Assembly (NCBI RefSeq): GCF_935825525.1
Contig: NZ_CAKXZT010000140.1
Coordinates: 89,116 to 153,115, forward strand
DNA: 64,000 nt
Direction: 5' to 3'
Source: Mesorhizobium escarrei
GTDB taxonomy: Bacteria > Pseudomonadota > Alphaproteobacteria > Rhizobiales > Rhizobiaceae
In this document: positions 10,560-18,305 of the stretch, in pieces
Layout: each line of letters starts with the position of its first letter
How positions within the stretch are numbered: position 1 is the first letter of the stretch
Program-made: the position numbers and the translations under genes
Notes under the pieces: model-generated
Seen by the model: the letters and a program-made list of their open reading frames with translations, nothing else
Database searches by the model: none
What the model was told of the DNA's origin: nothing

Positions 10560-10594
10560 TTTTCGTTTTTCTTGTCTATAGCGGAAAACGAAAG
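10560..10594 (-). promoter_or_regulatory. Candidate GlpR operator upstream of glpR
   Basis: TTTTCGTTTTTC (10560-10571) and GGAAAACGAAAG (10583-10594) form an inverted repeat with an 11-base spacer just upstream of the glpR start. The TTTCGTTTT core resembles the elements in the glpD promoter. Autoregulation is inferred. Confidence 0.5.
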
Positions 10595-10671
10595 TTATGA
10601 AAAGGCGTAAGCCGGCTAATGAAATTACATGCGGCCAAAGAAAAACCTCAACGCAACTTTGCCGGCCAATT

Positions 10672-12081
10672 TTAGGCCAGCCTGCGGGCGATTTCGGTGA
10701 TGACCTCGAAAGCCGTGTCGACATCCGCCGCCGTCGTCTCGAACTGACCGACCTGAAAGCGGATCGCGACCTGCCCGTCCACCCGTGTCTGCGTCAGGTA
10801 GATGCGGCCATCATCGTTGATCGCGTTGACCAACCGTAGGTTGTGTTGGCCCGAATCGGTGCCGGCCACCAAATGCCGGAACGAGAACAGCGACAGCATC
10901 GGCTCCGAGACGATCTCGAAATCCGCTTCCCTGGCCAGCCGCTCGGCCAGCCCTTCGCTCCAGGCGACATGGTTGCGGATCATTGTCCGCAGATTTTCCA
11001 GCCCGTGGGCGCGCAGCAGGAACCACAGTTTCAGTGCGCGAAAGCGCCGCCCGAGCGGCACCGACCATTCGGAATAGTTGATGATGCCGTCGCGCCCATG
11101 CGTCTTCAGGTAATCCGGTTTGATGGCCAGCGTCCGCACCAGGTCTTCCGGCCGGCGGATGAACTGCATCGAGCAGTCGAACTGCGCGCCCAGCCATTTG
11201 TGCGGGTTGAAGACGATGGAATCCGCCTGCTCCACGCCCGCCCAGAAATGCCGGTATTCCGGACATATCATCGCCGATCCGGCCCAGGCGGCGTCGACAT
11301 GCAGATAGAGCCCGTGCCGTTTCGCCACCGCGGCAACGCCGGCGATATCATCGGTTCCGCCGGTGCTGGTGCCGCCGACGCACGCGATGATGCCGGCCGG
11401 CAGCATGCCCGCTTGCCGGTCGGCGACGATAGCCGCTTCGAGAGCTGCGACATCCATAGCGCGGAAGCGGCCGGCAACCGGAATGCGCACGAGATTGTCC
11501 TCGCCGACGCCCGACACCCAGATCGCCCGGTCGATGGAGGTGTGGACCTGATCGGAAGAATAGACGCGCAATATCGGCTGGCCTTGCAGGCCCTTCTTGT
11601 TGCCCTGCCAGTCGAGGGCGCGCTCGCGCATGGTCAGCACGGCGGCGAGCGTCGCCGACGACGCCGAATCCTGCATGACGCCGGAAAACCCTTCCGGCAG
11701 GCCAAGCGCCTGACGCATCCAGTCGACGACGCGCGTCTCGAGTTCGGTCGCTGCCGGCGAAGTTTGCCAGAGCATGCATTGCGCCGCCATCACCGAAACC
11801 AGATACTCCGCCACCACCGAAACCGGTGCGGCATTGGCCGGGAAATAGGCGAAGAAGCGCGGATGCTGCCAATGAGTCATGCCCGGCAGGATTTTTCGCT
11901 CGAAGTCGGCGAAGATTGCCTGCATCGTTTCGCCATGTTCCGGCGGCGAGACGTCGATGCTTCTAACGATTTCGCCCGGCTCGACGAGCGGCCGCACCGG
12001 TCTTTCGCGAAGTGTGCTCCTGTAGTCGGCACCCCATTCGGCCGCGTGCAGCGACCATTCCCGAAATTCGTTGCTATTCAT
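10672..12081 (-). CDS. Pyridoxal-phosphate-dependent aromatic amino acid decarboxylase family
   Basis: This 469-aa protein belongs to the group II (DOPA/tryptophan/glutamate) decarboxylases. The PLP-binding Lys is in NPHKWLG (Lys295), HVDAAWAG supplies the PLP-contacting Asp263, and QVHTSI holds the ring-stacking His180. The N-terminal HPRFFAYFPA and the following Ala-rich segment are typical of aromatic L-amino acid decarboxylases. The start at 12081 has GGAG seven bases upstream. It is the full family length. The substrate cannot be read from sequence: tryptophan, tyrosine, phenylalanine or DOPA are all possible. It lies on the same strand as the Anbu operon, 55 bases downstream of it, so co-transcription is possible. 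Confidence 0.85.
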   Translation of the reverse strand: MNSNEFREWSLHAAEWGADYRSTLRERPVRPLVEPGEIVRSIDVSPPEHGETMQAIFADFERKILPGMTHWQHPRFFAYFPANAAPVSVVAEYLVSVMAAQCMLWQTSPAATELETRVVDWMRQALGLPEGFSGVMQDSASSATLAAVLTMRERALDWQGNKKGLQGQPILRVYSSDQVHTSIDRAIWVSGVGEDNLVRIPVAGRFRAMDVAALEAAIVADRQAGMLPAGIIACVGGTSTGGTDDIAGVAAVAKRHGLYLHVDAAWAGSAMICPEYRHFWAGVEQADSIVFNPHKWLGAQFDCSMQFIRRPEDLVRTLAIKPDYLKTHGRDGIINYSEWSVPLGRRFRALKLWFLLRAHGLENLRTMIRNHVAWSEGLAERLAREADFEIVSEPMLSLFSFRHLVAGTDSGQHNLRLVNAINDDGRIYLTQTRVDGQVAIRFQVGQFETTAADVDTAFEVITEIARRLA

Positions 12082-12136
12082 CTTGCTCTCCGTCGCATCG
12101 AGCCCAGCGGTCAAAGAGCACGAAAAACGAAGGCTT

Positions 12137-12868
12137 TCACTCGGGAAAGTCAGGCAAGCTCGCAAAAGCAGCCTTCAGTGCATTCGACCAGCCGTCAGAA
12201 ATCGTCCGATAATATTGGTCGTCCTGGGCTATCCGCTTCTTCAGGCTGACCTTGAAGGCGTCCTTTTCGTAGAACAGCAGGTCGAGCGGCAGACCGACCG
12301 ACAGGTTTGATTTCAGCGTCGAGTCGAACGACACCAGCAGCAGTTTCACCGTCTCGGCGAAACTCATCGCCTTTTCATAGGCGCGGATGATGATCGGCTT
12401 GCCATATTTGGTCTCGCCGATCTGGAAAAACGGCGTGTCTTCGGTCGATTCGATGAAATTGCCTTCCGGATAGATCATGAACAGCCGCGGCGCGCTGCCC
12501 TTGATCTGGCCGCCGAGAATAAAGGAGGCATTGAAATAGGAATCTGCCTTTTCGCCCGCCGGCGACGAACTGGCGATGACTTCCTTGACGGTGTCGCCGA
12601 CCAGCCGTACCGTCTGGTACATGGACGGCGTTTCAAGCAGCGTGGCGTGACGATCGGCCACCGCCTTGGTGCGTTCGTCGAGCAAACTGACGACAGCTTG
12701 CGTCGTCGCCAGATTGCCGGCCGACATCAGCACGATGACGCGCTCGCCCGGCTCCTCCCAGACGTGCATCTTCTTGAAGGTCGAGATCGAATCCATGCCG
12801 GCATTGGTGCGTGTGTCCGACATGAACACGAGCCCACGATCGATCTTCAGGCCGACGCAATAGGTCAT
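12137..12868 (-). CDS. Anbu, bacterial proteasome-type peptidase
   Basis: This 243-aa Ntn-hydrolase-fold protein belongs to the Anbu / bacterial proteasome homologue family (COG3484). The N-terminus MTYCVGLKIDRGLVFMSDTR exposes Thr as nucleophile after Met removal. An Asp (in SDTRTNAG, Asp17 of the processed chain) and a Lys pair (FKK, 31-32) sit where proteasome beta subunits have Asp17 and Lys33. There is no propeptide. It is the last gene of the operon with the ATP-grasp, alpha-E and transglutaminase genes, the association predicted in comparative genomic work on bacterial amidoligases. Anbu from other bacteria assembles into ring or helical structures; its substrate is unknown. Confidence 0.9.
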   Translation of the reverse strand: MTYCVGLKIDRGLVFMSDTRTNAGMDSISTFKKMHVWEEPGERVIVLMSAGNLATTQAVVSLLDERTKAVADRHATLLETPSMYQTVRLVGDTVKEVIASSSPAGEKADSYFNASFILGGQIKGSAPRLFMIYPEGNFIESTEDTPFFQIGETKYGKPIIIRAYEKAMSFAETVKLLLVSFDSTLKSNLSVGLPLDLLFYEKDAFKVSLKKRIAQDDQYYRTISDGWSNALKAAFASLPDFPE

Positions 12869-12899
12869 CGAATCTCTTTGGCAGCAATCTTGCCCTGGA

Positions 12900-13694
12900 T
12901 TACTGCTCCACGGTGACGGTCACCGCAAGCTGTTCTTCCGCTTGTCCCAGTCGAATTCCCGATACGGGCGTGGCGTCGCGGTAATCGCGGCCGGTTGCCA
13001 CCTTCACATAGCGTTCGTCGGGCGAAATGCCGTTGGCGACGTCGAACGCGACCCAGCCAAGGCCCGCAACATGCGCTTCGGCCCAGGCATGGCTCGCCGC
13101 CTGCTCGACCGCCGCATCCATCATCAAATAGCCGCTGACGTAGCGGGCCGGAAACCCCATGGCGCGCGCGGCGGCGGCAAAGATGTGGCTGTGGTCCTGG
13201 CAGACGCCGGTCTTGAGCGCCAGCGCGTCCTCGGCCGGGGTCGCCGCGTTGGTTGTGCCCGGCGTATAGGCGACGCGTTCGCCGATCACCGCCATCAGCC
13301 GGTGCAACCTTTCGATATCGGCCCCGTCGCCGACCGAGGCCGCGAGTTCGCGAATGCCGCTGCCGATCGTGGTCAACGGCGTTTCCTGGCCAAACAGCCA
13401 CAGCGGCGCGAACCCCTGATGTGGCCCGCAGACGCCTGATGTGTCGCGTGTCACCACCTCGCCCGATGCCTCGACGGTAATGAAATCGCGGTCGCCTTCG
13501 ACGCTCAAAAGCCGCGTGTCGTTTCCGAAATGGTCGGTGAAGCGCACCTCTTCGCGCGCCCCTTCGATCTTCAGCGCCCACGACAAGACAGTCTGCGTCG
13601 GTCCGCTGACCGGAAGCAGACGCAGCCGCTGCAACAGATAGTGCACCGGCGCGTCGTAGCGGTACTCGGTCCGGTGGGTGATCTTCAGCCGCAT
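12900..13694 (-). CDS. Transglutaminase-like cysteine protease of the Anbu operon
   Basis: This 264-aa protein has an N-terminal beta-rich domain (MRLKITHRTEYRYDAPVHYL) followed by a transglutaminase-fold domain. The catalytic triad is visible: Cys165 in KTGVCQDHSH, His202 in SHAWAEAHV, Asp218 in VAFDVANG. Bacterial members of this COG1305 group are peptidases rather than crosslinkers. The start at 13694 is the family start; a longer reading would run into the tandem palindromic repeat at 13701-13812. It lies 31 bases upstream of anbu and downstream of the alpha-E gene, and is predicted to cleave the peptide product of the operon. Confidence 0.88.
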   Translation of the reverse strand: MRLKITHRTEYRYDAPVHYLLQRLRLLPVSGPTQTVLSWALKIEGAREEVRFTDHFGNDTRLLSVEGDRDFITVEASGEVVTRDTSGVCGPHQGFAPLWLFGQETPLTTIGSGIRELAASVGDGADIERLHRLMAVIGERVAYTPGTTNAATPAEDALALKTGVCQDHSHIFAAAARAMGFPARYVSGYLMMDAAVEQAASHAWAEAHVAGLGWVAFDVANGISPDERYVKVATGRDYRDATPVSGIRLGQAEEQLAVTVTVEQ

Positions 13695-13700
13695 TGCTCT

Positions 13701-13812
13701 CGTCCCCTGAGCATGATCTTTTCCGGAAACCGGCTTCCACTTTCCGGGATCATGCTCGTCCCCTGAGCATGATCTTTTCCGGAAACCGGCTTCCACTTTC
13801 CGGGATCATGCT
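13701..13812 (-). repeat. Tandem pair of a 56-bp palindromic element inside the Anbu operon
   Basis: Two identical 56-base units (13701-13756 and 13757-13812) each contain GCATGATCTTTTCCGGAAAC and its imperfect inverse, ending in GGGATCATGC. Related copies occur at 16652-16700 and, degenerate, at 61117-61168. The tandem pair fills the gap between the alpha-E stop codon and the transglutaminase start. Identity of the two copies implies recent duplication. Confidence 0.9.
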
Positions 13813-14753
13813 CAATAAAACCTGTAGTCCTGCGCGATCTCGTCGCCGAGCCTGATGTTGTCGCGGATGAAATTGGCCAGGAATTCATGCAGGCCGGCGT
13901 CGAATATGTCCTTGATCGAGCCGGCGGACAGCATGGCCTGGGTCTTGCCGGCTGTCACATGACAGGCATGGCGCTCGCCATAATCATCGCCCAGGAATTT
14001 CAGGTGCTCCGTCAGGAAACGGTAGCAGAAGGTCAGTGAGCGCGGCATGCGAACGTTGAGGATCAGATAGTCGGCGATGTTGCTCGGCTTGTAGTCGGCT
14101 TCGTAGACCCAGCGATAGGAGCGGTGCGCCGACACCGAACGCAGGATGGATTCCCACTGGTAGTTGTCGAGCGTGGAGCCGACCCACGAAATCGACGGCA
14201 ACAGCACGTAGTATTTCACGTCCAGAATACGTGCCGTATTGTCGGCGCGTTCGACATAGGTGCCGAGCTGCGAGAAATCGAAAATCTCGTTGCGCAGCAT
14301 GGTGCCGTAGAACGCGCCGCGGATCAGCGCCGTTTCGCGCTTGATCGCGTCGAGCACGCTGGGCAAATCACGTTCGTCGATCGGCTTGGCCAGCATGCGC
14401 TTCAGCGACATCCAGGCTTCGTTGATGCTTTCCCAGGTTTCGCGCGTCAGCGCAGTGCGCACCATGCGGGCATTGTTGCGGGCGGTTTCGATCGACGTCA
14501 TCGTGCTCGACGGGTTCGCTGTGTCGCGCAGCAGGAAATCGGCAACGTTGGCGGCGGTATAGTCGGAATATTTCTGCGTGAAGGCAGCATCCGAACCAGC
14601 GCTGAGCAGCACCGAATTCCACTCTTCGGAGGCGTTCTGGGTTCGGGTCAGCGCCATGCGCAGCCCGGCATCGACCAGCCGCGCCATGTTTTCCGCCCGC
14701 TCGATGTAGCGGTTCATCCAGTAGAGCCCGTTGGCGGTGCGGCCGAGAAGCAT
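13812..14753 (-). CDS. Alpha-E domain protein of the Anbu operon
   Basis: This 313-aa all-helical protein belongs to the alpha-E family (COG2307), recognised by MLLGRTANGLYWMNRYIERA at the N-terminus and GTYVERADNTARILDVKYY in the middle. Both copies of the YxxRAxN-type motif carry the conserved Glu-Arg pair. The family is found almost only next to a circularly permuted ATP-grasp, with which it is thought to act in amide-bond formation. Its own stop codon falls on the edge of the 56-bp repeat. Upstream lies a large heptamer-repeat hairpin that separates it from the ATP-grasp gene. Confidence 0.88.
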   Translation of the reverse strand: MLLGRTANGLYWMNRYIERAENMARLVDAGLRMALTRTQNASEEWNSVLLSAGSDAAFTQKYSDYTAANVADFLLRDTANPSSTMTSIETARNNARMVRTALTRETWESINEAWMSLKRMLAKPIDERDLPSVLDAIKRETALIRGAFYGTMLRNEIFDFSQLGTYVERADNTARILDVKYYVLLPSISWVGSTLDNYQWESILRSVSAHRSYRWVYEADYKPSNIADYLILNVRMPRSLTFCYRFLTEHLKFLGDDYGERHACHVTAGKTQAMLSAGSIKDIFDAGLHEFLANFIRDNIRLGDEIAQDYRFY

Positions 14754-14773
14754 GAAAAATGTGCCCTTCGGGC

Positions 14774-14925
14774 TAGTGAATAGTGAATATTGAATAGTGA
14801 ATAGTGAATGCTTGCATTTCGACCGAGGATGACATCGTTGATTTCCCTCTACTGACTACTGACTACTCACTATTCACTATTCACTATTCACTATTCACTA
14901 TTCACTATTCACTAATCACTATTCT
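14774..14925. repeat. Inverted arrays of a 7-bp repeat between the ATP-grasp and alpha-E genes
   Basis: Five TAGTGAA-type heptamers (14774-14809, one variant TATTGAA) face a longer array of their complement, TATTCAC with TACTGAC and TACTCAC variants, at about 14850-14925. The two arrays can pair over roughly 35 bases around a loop of about 40 bases. The right array runs up to the stop codon of the ATP-grasp gene. No A-T-run typical of a terminator follows. Confidence 0.9.
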
Positions 14926-16342
14926 AATCATCCAGCACCCAAGTATCCTTCGTCCCGCCGCCCTGGGACGAATTGACCACCAGCGAGCCTTCCTTCAGCG
15001 CCACACGCGTCAACCCGCCCGGCACGATCTGGATCCGATCAGATACCAGCACGTAGGGCCTGAGATCGACATGGCGCGGCGCCAGTCCCTTGTCGGTCAG
15101 GATCGGACAGGTCGACAATGCCAGCGTCGGCTGGGCGATGTAGTTCGACGGTCTTGCCGCGAGTTTCTTGGAAAAATGCTCGCATTCCTTCTTGGTCGCC
15201 GCCGGCCCGACCAGCATGCCGTAGCCGCCGGAGCCATGCACCTCCTTCACCACCAGCTCATCGATATGTTCGAGCACGTATTTCAGGCTGTCCGGCTCCG
15301 AGCAGCGCCAGGTCGGGATATTGCCGAGGATCGCTTTGCGGCCGGTGTAGAATTCGACGATCTCGGGCATGTAGGAATAGATCGCCTTGTCGTCGGCGAT
15401 ACCGGTTCCCGGCGCATTGGCGATGGTGATGTTGCCGGCACGGTAGACATCCATGATGCCGGGCACACCCAGTGCCGAGTCCGGGCGGAAGGTCAGCGGA
15501 TCGAGAAAAGAATCGTCCACCCTTCGATAAAGCACGTCGATCTGCTTGTAGCCTTCGGTCGTGCGCATCGCGACGTGGCCATCGACGACGCGCAGATCCT
15601 GCCCTTCGACAAGCTGCACGCCCATCTGGTCGGCAAGGAAGGCATGTTCGAAATAGGCGGAATTGAAGCTGCCCGGCGTCAGCACGGCAATTGTCGGCGC
15701 ACCGTTGGTGCTTTGCGGCCGCACTGCCGCCAGCGACTGGCGCAAGAGCTGCGGATAGTTTTCCACCGGCCGCACCTTGATCTGCTGGAACAGCTCGGGA
15801 AAGAGCTGCATCATCGTCTCGCGGTTCTCCAGCATGTAGGAGACGCCGGACGGCGTGCGCGCATTGTCCTCCAGCACGTAGAATTCGTTCTCGCTGATGC
15901 GAACGATATCGACGCCGATGATATGGGTGTAGACGCCGGCAGGCGGCCGCACTCCGATCATCTCCGGCAGGAACGCCTCGTTCTTGGCGATCAATTCCTT
16001 GGGGACGCGCCCGGCGCGCAAAATCTCCTGGCGGTGGTAGATATCGTCGAGAAAGGCGTTCAGCGCCTGGACGCGCTGCTCGATGCCTTGCGTCAGCCGT
16101 CGCCATTCATTGCCGGAAATGATGCGCGGAACGATGTCGAAGGGAATAAGGCGCTCGGAGGCTTCCTGCTCGCCATAGACGGCAAAGGTGATGCCGGTCT
16201 TGCGAAAGACGCGTTCGGCATCCTGCATCTTTTCGGTGAGCCTGGCCGGATCCTGCTCCTTTAGCCAGCGATCGTAAGCCGAATACGGTTTTCTCAATCC
16301 GGAGATTTCCGGAAGCATTTCGTCGAACGCTGCCAATCGCAT
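14924..16342 (-). CDS. Circularly permuted ATP-grasp protein of the Anbu operon
   Basis: This protein of about 472 aa belongs to COG2308, the circularly permuted ATP-grasp amidoligases. Typical segments are FAVYGEQEASERLIPFDIVP, EDNARTPSGVSYMLENRE, PGTGIADDKAIYSYMPEI and VVKEVHGSGGYGMLVGP, the last carrying the ATP-binding Lys. It is the first gene of the Anbu operon and is predicted to ligate amino acids or peptides at the expense of ATP. The start is uncertain: the Met at 16342 gives a family-like N-terminus (MRLAAFDEMLPEI) but its GGGGAG is only one base away; Met at 16360 or 16393 are alternatives. Confidence 0.85.
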   Translation of the reverse strand: MRLAAFDEMLPEISGLRKPYSAYDRWLKEQDPARLTEKMQDAERVFRKTGITFAVYGEQEASERLIPFDIVPRIISGNEWRRLTQGIEQRVQALNAFLDDIYHRQEILRAGRVPKELIAKNEAFLPEMIGVRPPAGVYTHIIGVDIVRISENEFYVLEDNARTPSGVSYMLENRETMMQLFPELFQQIKVRPVENYPQLLRQSLAAVRPQSTNGAPTIAVLTPGSFNSAYFEHAFLADQMGVQLVEGQDLRVVDGHVAMRTTEGYKQIDVLYRRVDDSFLDPLTFRPDSALGVPGIMDVYRAGNITIANAPGTGIADDKAIYSYMPEIVEFYTGRKAILGNIPTWRCSEPDSLKYVLEHIDELVVKEVHGSGGYGMLVGPAATKKECEHFSKKLAARPSNYIAQPTLALSTCPILTDKGLAPRHVDLRPYVLVSDRIQIVPGGLTRVALKEGSLVVNSSQGGGTKDTWVLDD

Positions 16343-16581
16343 ACTCCCCTGTGAGACCATTTCACTGGCGTCACCGGAGAAAATCAAGCGCAATCGGTGA
16401 TTTGGAGGATGTTGGCGCTCAGTATGTCGCGACGTGCCTAAAATTAGGGCATCGCCGATATGGCTGGGTCAGGCTTTGCCTCGTGCCCGGGCAGGCGGCC
16501 GGCGCCGCTCGGAGACTGTTTCGAAATTCGCTCTGGCGAGTCATATGGTGGTGGTTTCGAGACCCGGCGCGCAGCGGACAT

Positions 16582-16700
16582 TAGAGCGCTGAGTGTCCAA
16601 TTGGACGCGCAAATGACAAAGGACCAAAGGACGCTCTAACACTTTGCATTTGCGCATGATCCTTTTCCGGAAACCGAAATCGGTTTCCGGGGTCATGCGC
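16582..16700. repeat. Palindromic elements upstream of the Anbu operon
   Basis: The gap 16343-16753 has no convincing gene. It holds TTAGAGCG (16582-16589) with its inverse CGCTCTAA (near 16639), and a clear palindromic element at 16652-16700: GCGCATGATCCTTTTCCGG pairs with an inverse ending GGGGTCATGCGC. The latter belongs to the same family as the tandem pair at 13701-13812. Promoters of the Anbu operon should lie between 16343 and about 16580 but none was recognised. Confidence 0.75.
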
Positions 16701-16753
16701 TGGTCCGTGAGCACCGGAAGCGCAGAAAAACGCCATCAGTTCCAAACGGTCTC

Positions 16754-16990
16754 TCAGAACGCGCGGAAGGTGACGACCGTAAACGTGTCCTTGATGCCAG
16801 GAAGAATCTGCACCTTCTCGTTGACGAAGTGGCCGATGTCTTCCTCGTCGTCGACATAGAATTTGGCGAGCAGATCGTAATCGCCGGCTGTCGAGTAGAT
16901 TTCCGAGGCGATCTCGGCATCGGCCAACGCGCCGGCAACGTCATAGGATTTGCCCAGATCGCACTTTATCTGCACGAAAAATGCCTTCAT
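16754..16990 (-). CDS. Stand-alone Lrp/AsnC ligand-binding (RAM) domain protein
   Basis: This 78-aa protein is only the effector-binding RAM domain of the Lrp/AsnC family, without a DNA-binding domain. It starts MKAFFVQIKCDLGKSYDVA and contains EIYSTAGDYDLLAKFYVD and a C-terminal TFTVVTFRAF strand. Such short RAM proteins are widespread in Hyphomicrobiales; they form octameric rings in related cases and are thought to sense amino acids. AGGA lies upstream of the ATG at 16990. It is downstream of tgt on the same strand. Confidence 0.85.
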   Translation of the reverse strand: MKAFFVQIKCDLGKSYDVAGALADAEIASEIYSTAGDYDLLAKFYVDDEEDIGHFVNEKVQILPGIKDTFTVVTFRAF

Positions 16991-17174
16991 TGCCCGGTCC
17001 TGCTCAGCTTGCACGCATAAGCGGCCCTTGTGGCAGAGTGCCGCCCGGCTTTCAAGCTTCAGGACGGCGCTCAGGCGGAACCCGACTTGGAGGAAGAAGC
17101 TTAACTGCAGCCAACCGGCGAATGTTCGCGGCGTGCTGAAACCGTGAATCTCTGCCGAGCACCTGAGGGCTCGA

Positions 17175-18305
17175 TCACATCGCCGGGATATCGCCCCTAG
17201 CCCAACCCTCGGAAATCTCTGCCGCCCGCGCCTCGAAGATGCCGGCTTCGATGGCGGCACGAACGTCCTGCATCAGCTTCTGATAGTAGGAAAGATTGTT
17301 CCAGGTCAGAAGCATCGCTCCCAGCGCTTCTTGCGAGCGCACCAGATGGTGCAGGTAGGCGCGTGAATAATCTCTGGCGGCCGGGCAGTCGCTCTCCTCG
17401 TCCAGCGGGCGCGGATCGTCGGCATGGCGGGCGTTGCGCAGATTGACCTTGCCGCGCCTTGTATAGGCGAGGCCATGACGGCCGGCGCGTGTCGGCATCA
17501 CGCAATCGAACATGTCGATGCCGCGCGCCACCGATTTCAATATGTCGCCAGGCGTGCCGACACCCATCAGATAGCGCGGCCTGTCCGCCGGCAGCTCCGG
17601 GCAGGTGATGTCGAGCATTTCGAGCATCACCGCTTGCGGTTCGCCGACCGCCAGCCCGCCGATCGCGTAGCCCTTGAGGTCCATCGCTTTCAGCGCCTGC
17701 GCCGAGCGCAGCCGCAGGGCCGGTATGTCGCCGCCCTGGACGATGCCGAACATCGCCTTGCCCTGCTGGTCGCCGAACGCCGTCCTGCAACGCTCGGCCC
17801 AGCGCAGCGACAGCTCCATCGCCCGCTCGATCTCCTTCTCCACGGCCGGCAGCGCGGTGCATTCGTCGAGCTGCATCTGGATGTCGGCGCCGAGCAGTCC
17901 CTGGATTTCGATCGAGCGCTCGGGCGACATCTCATAGGCGGTGCCGTCGATATGGGAGCGGAAGGTGATGCCCTTTTCGGTCAGTTTCCTCAGCTTCGAC
18001 AGCGACATCACCTGGAAGCCGCCGCTATCGGTCAGGATCGGATGCGGCCAACGGGCGAATTCATGCAGACCGCCAAGCCGCGCCACACGCTCGGCGCCCG
18101 GCCGCAGCATCAGATGATAGGTGTTGCCAAGGATGATGTCCGAGCCGACGCCGCGCACCTGATCCATATACATGGTCTTGACCGTGCCGCCGGTGCCGAC
18201 CGGCATGAAGGCCGGCGTGCGGATTTCTCCGCGCGGCATGGTGACGGAGCCGCGCCGCGCTTTGCCGTCGGTCGCCAGCACCTTGAAGGTGAACGCTTTA
18301 GTCAT
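17175..18305 (-). CDS. tgt: tRNA-guanine transglycosylase with degenerate zinc site
   Basis: This 376-aa enzyme exchanges G34 for preQ1 in GUN-anticodon tRNAs. Catalytic Asp residues are in PILTDSGGFQVMSL and in RGIDMFDCVMPTR. The C-terminal zinc site of characterised bacterial Tgt is CxCxxC plus a His in TxHN. Here it reads EESDCPAARDY (Ser305, Cys307, Ala310) and TWNN (Asn336), so three of four ligands are replaced. Its ATG overlaps the queA stop by four bases (ATGA), showing coupled translation with the next enzyme of queuosine synthesis. Confidence 0.95.
   Translation of the reverse strand: MTKAFTFKVLATDGKARRGSVTMPRGEIRTPAFMPVGTGGTVKTMYMDQVRGVGSDIILGNTYHLMLRPGAERVARLGGLHEFARWPHPILTDSGGFQVMSLSKLRKLTEKGITFRSHIDGTAYEMSPERSIEIQGLLGADIQMQLDECTALPAVEKEIERAMELSLRWAERCRTAFGDQQGKAMFGIVQGGDIPALRLRSAQALKAMDLKGYAIGGLAVGEPQAVMLEMLDITCPELPADRPRYLMGVGTPGDILKSVARGIDMFDCVMPTRAGRHGLAYTRRGKVNLRNARHADDPRPLDEESDCPAARDYSRAYLHHLVRSQEALGAMLLTWNNLSYYQKLMQDVRAAIEAGIFEARAAEISEGWARGDIPAM

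Noticed and set aside
10672..12165. Longer start for the decarboxylase at 12165
   Set aside because: The extra 28 residues overlap the Anbu 3' end and lack a ribosome binding site; the start at 12081 has GGAG.
14850..14925. Possible CRISPR-like array
   Set aside because: The repeats are contiguous 7-mers without spacers and no cas genes are near; it is a simple heptamer array.
16351..16584. 77-codon plus-strand ORF upstream of the Anbu operon
   Set aside because: No ribosome binding site, Trp/Arg-rich random composition, and it lies in a repeat-rich gap.
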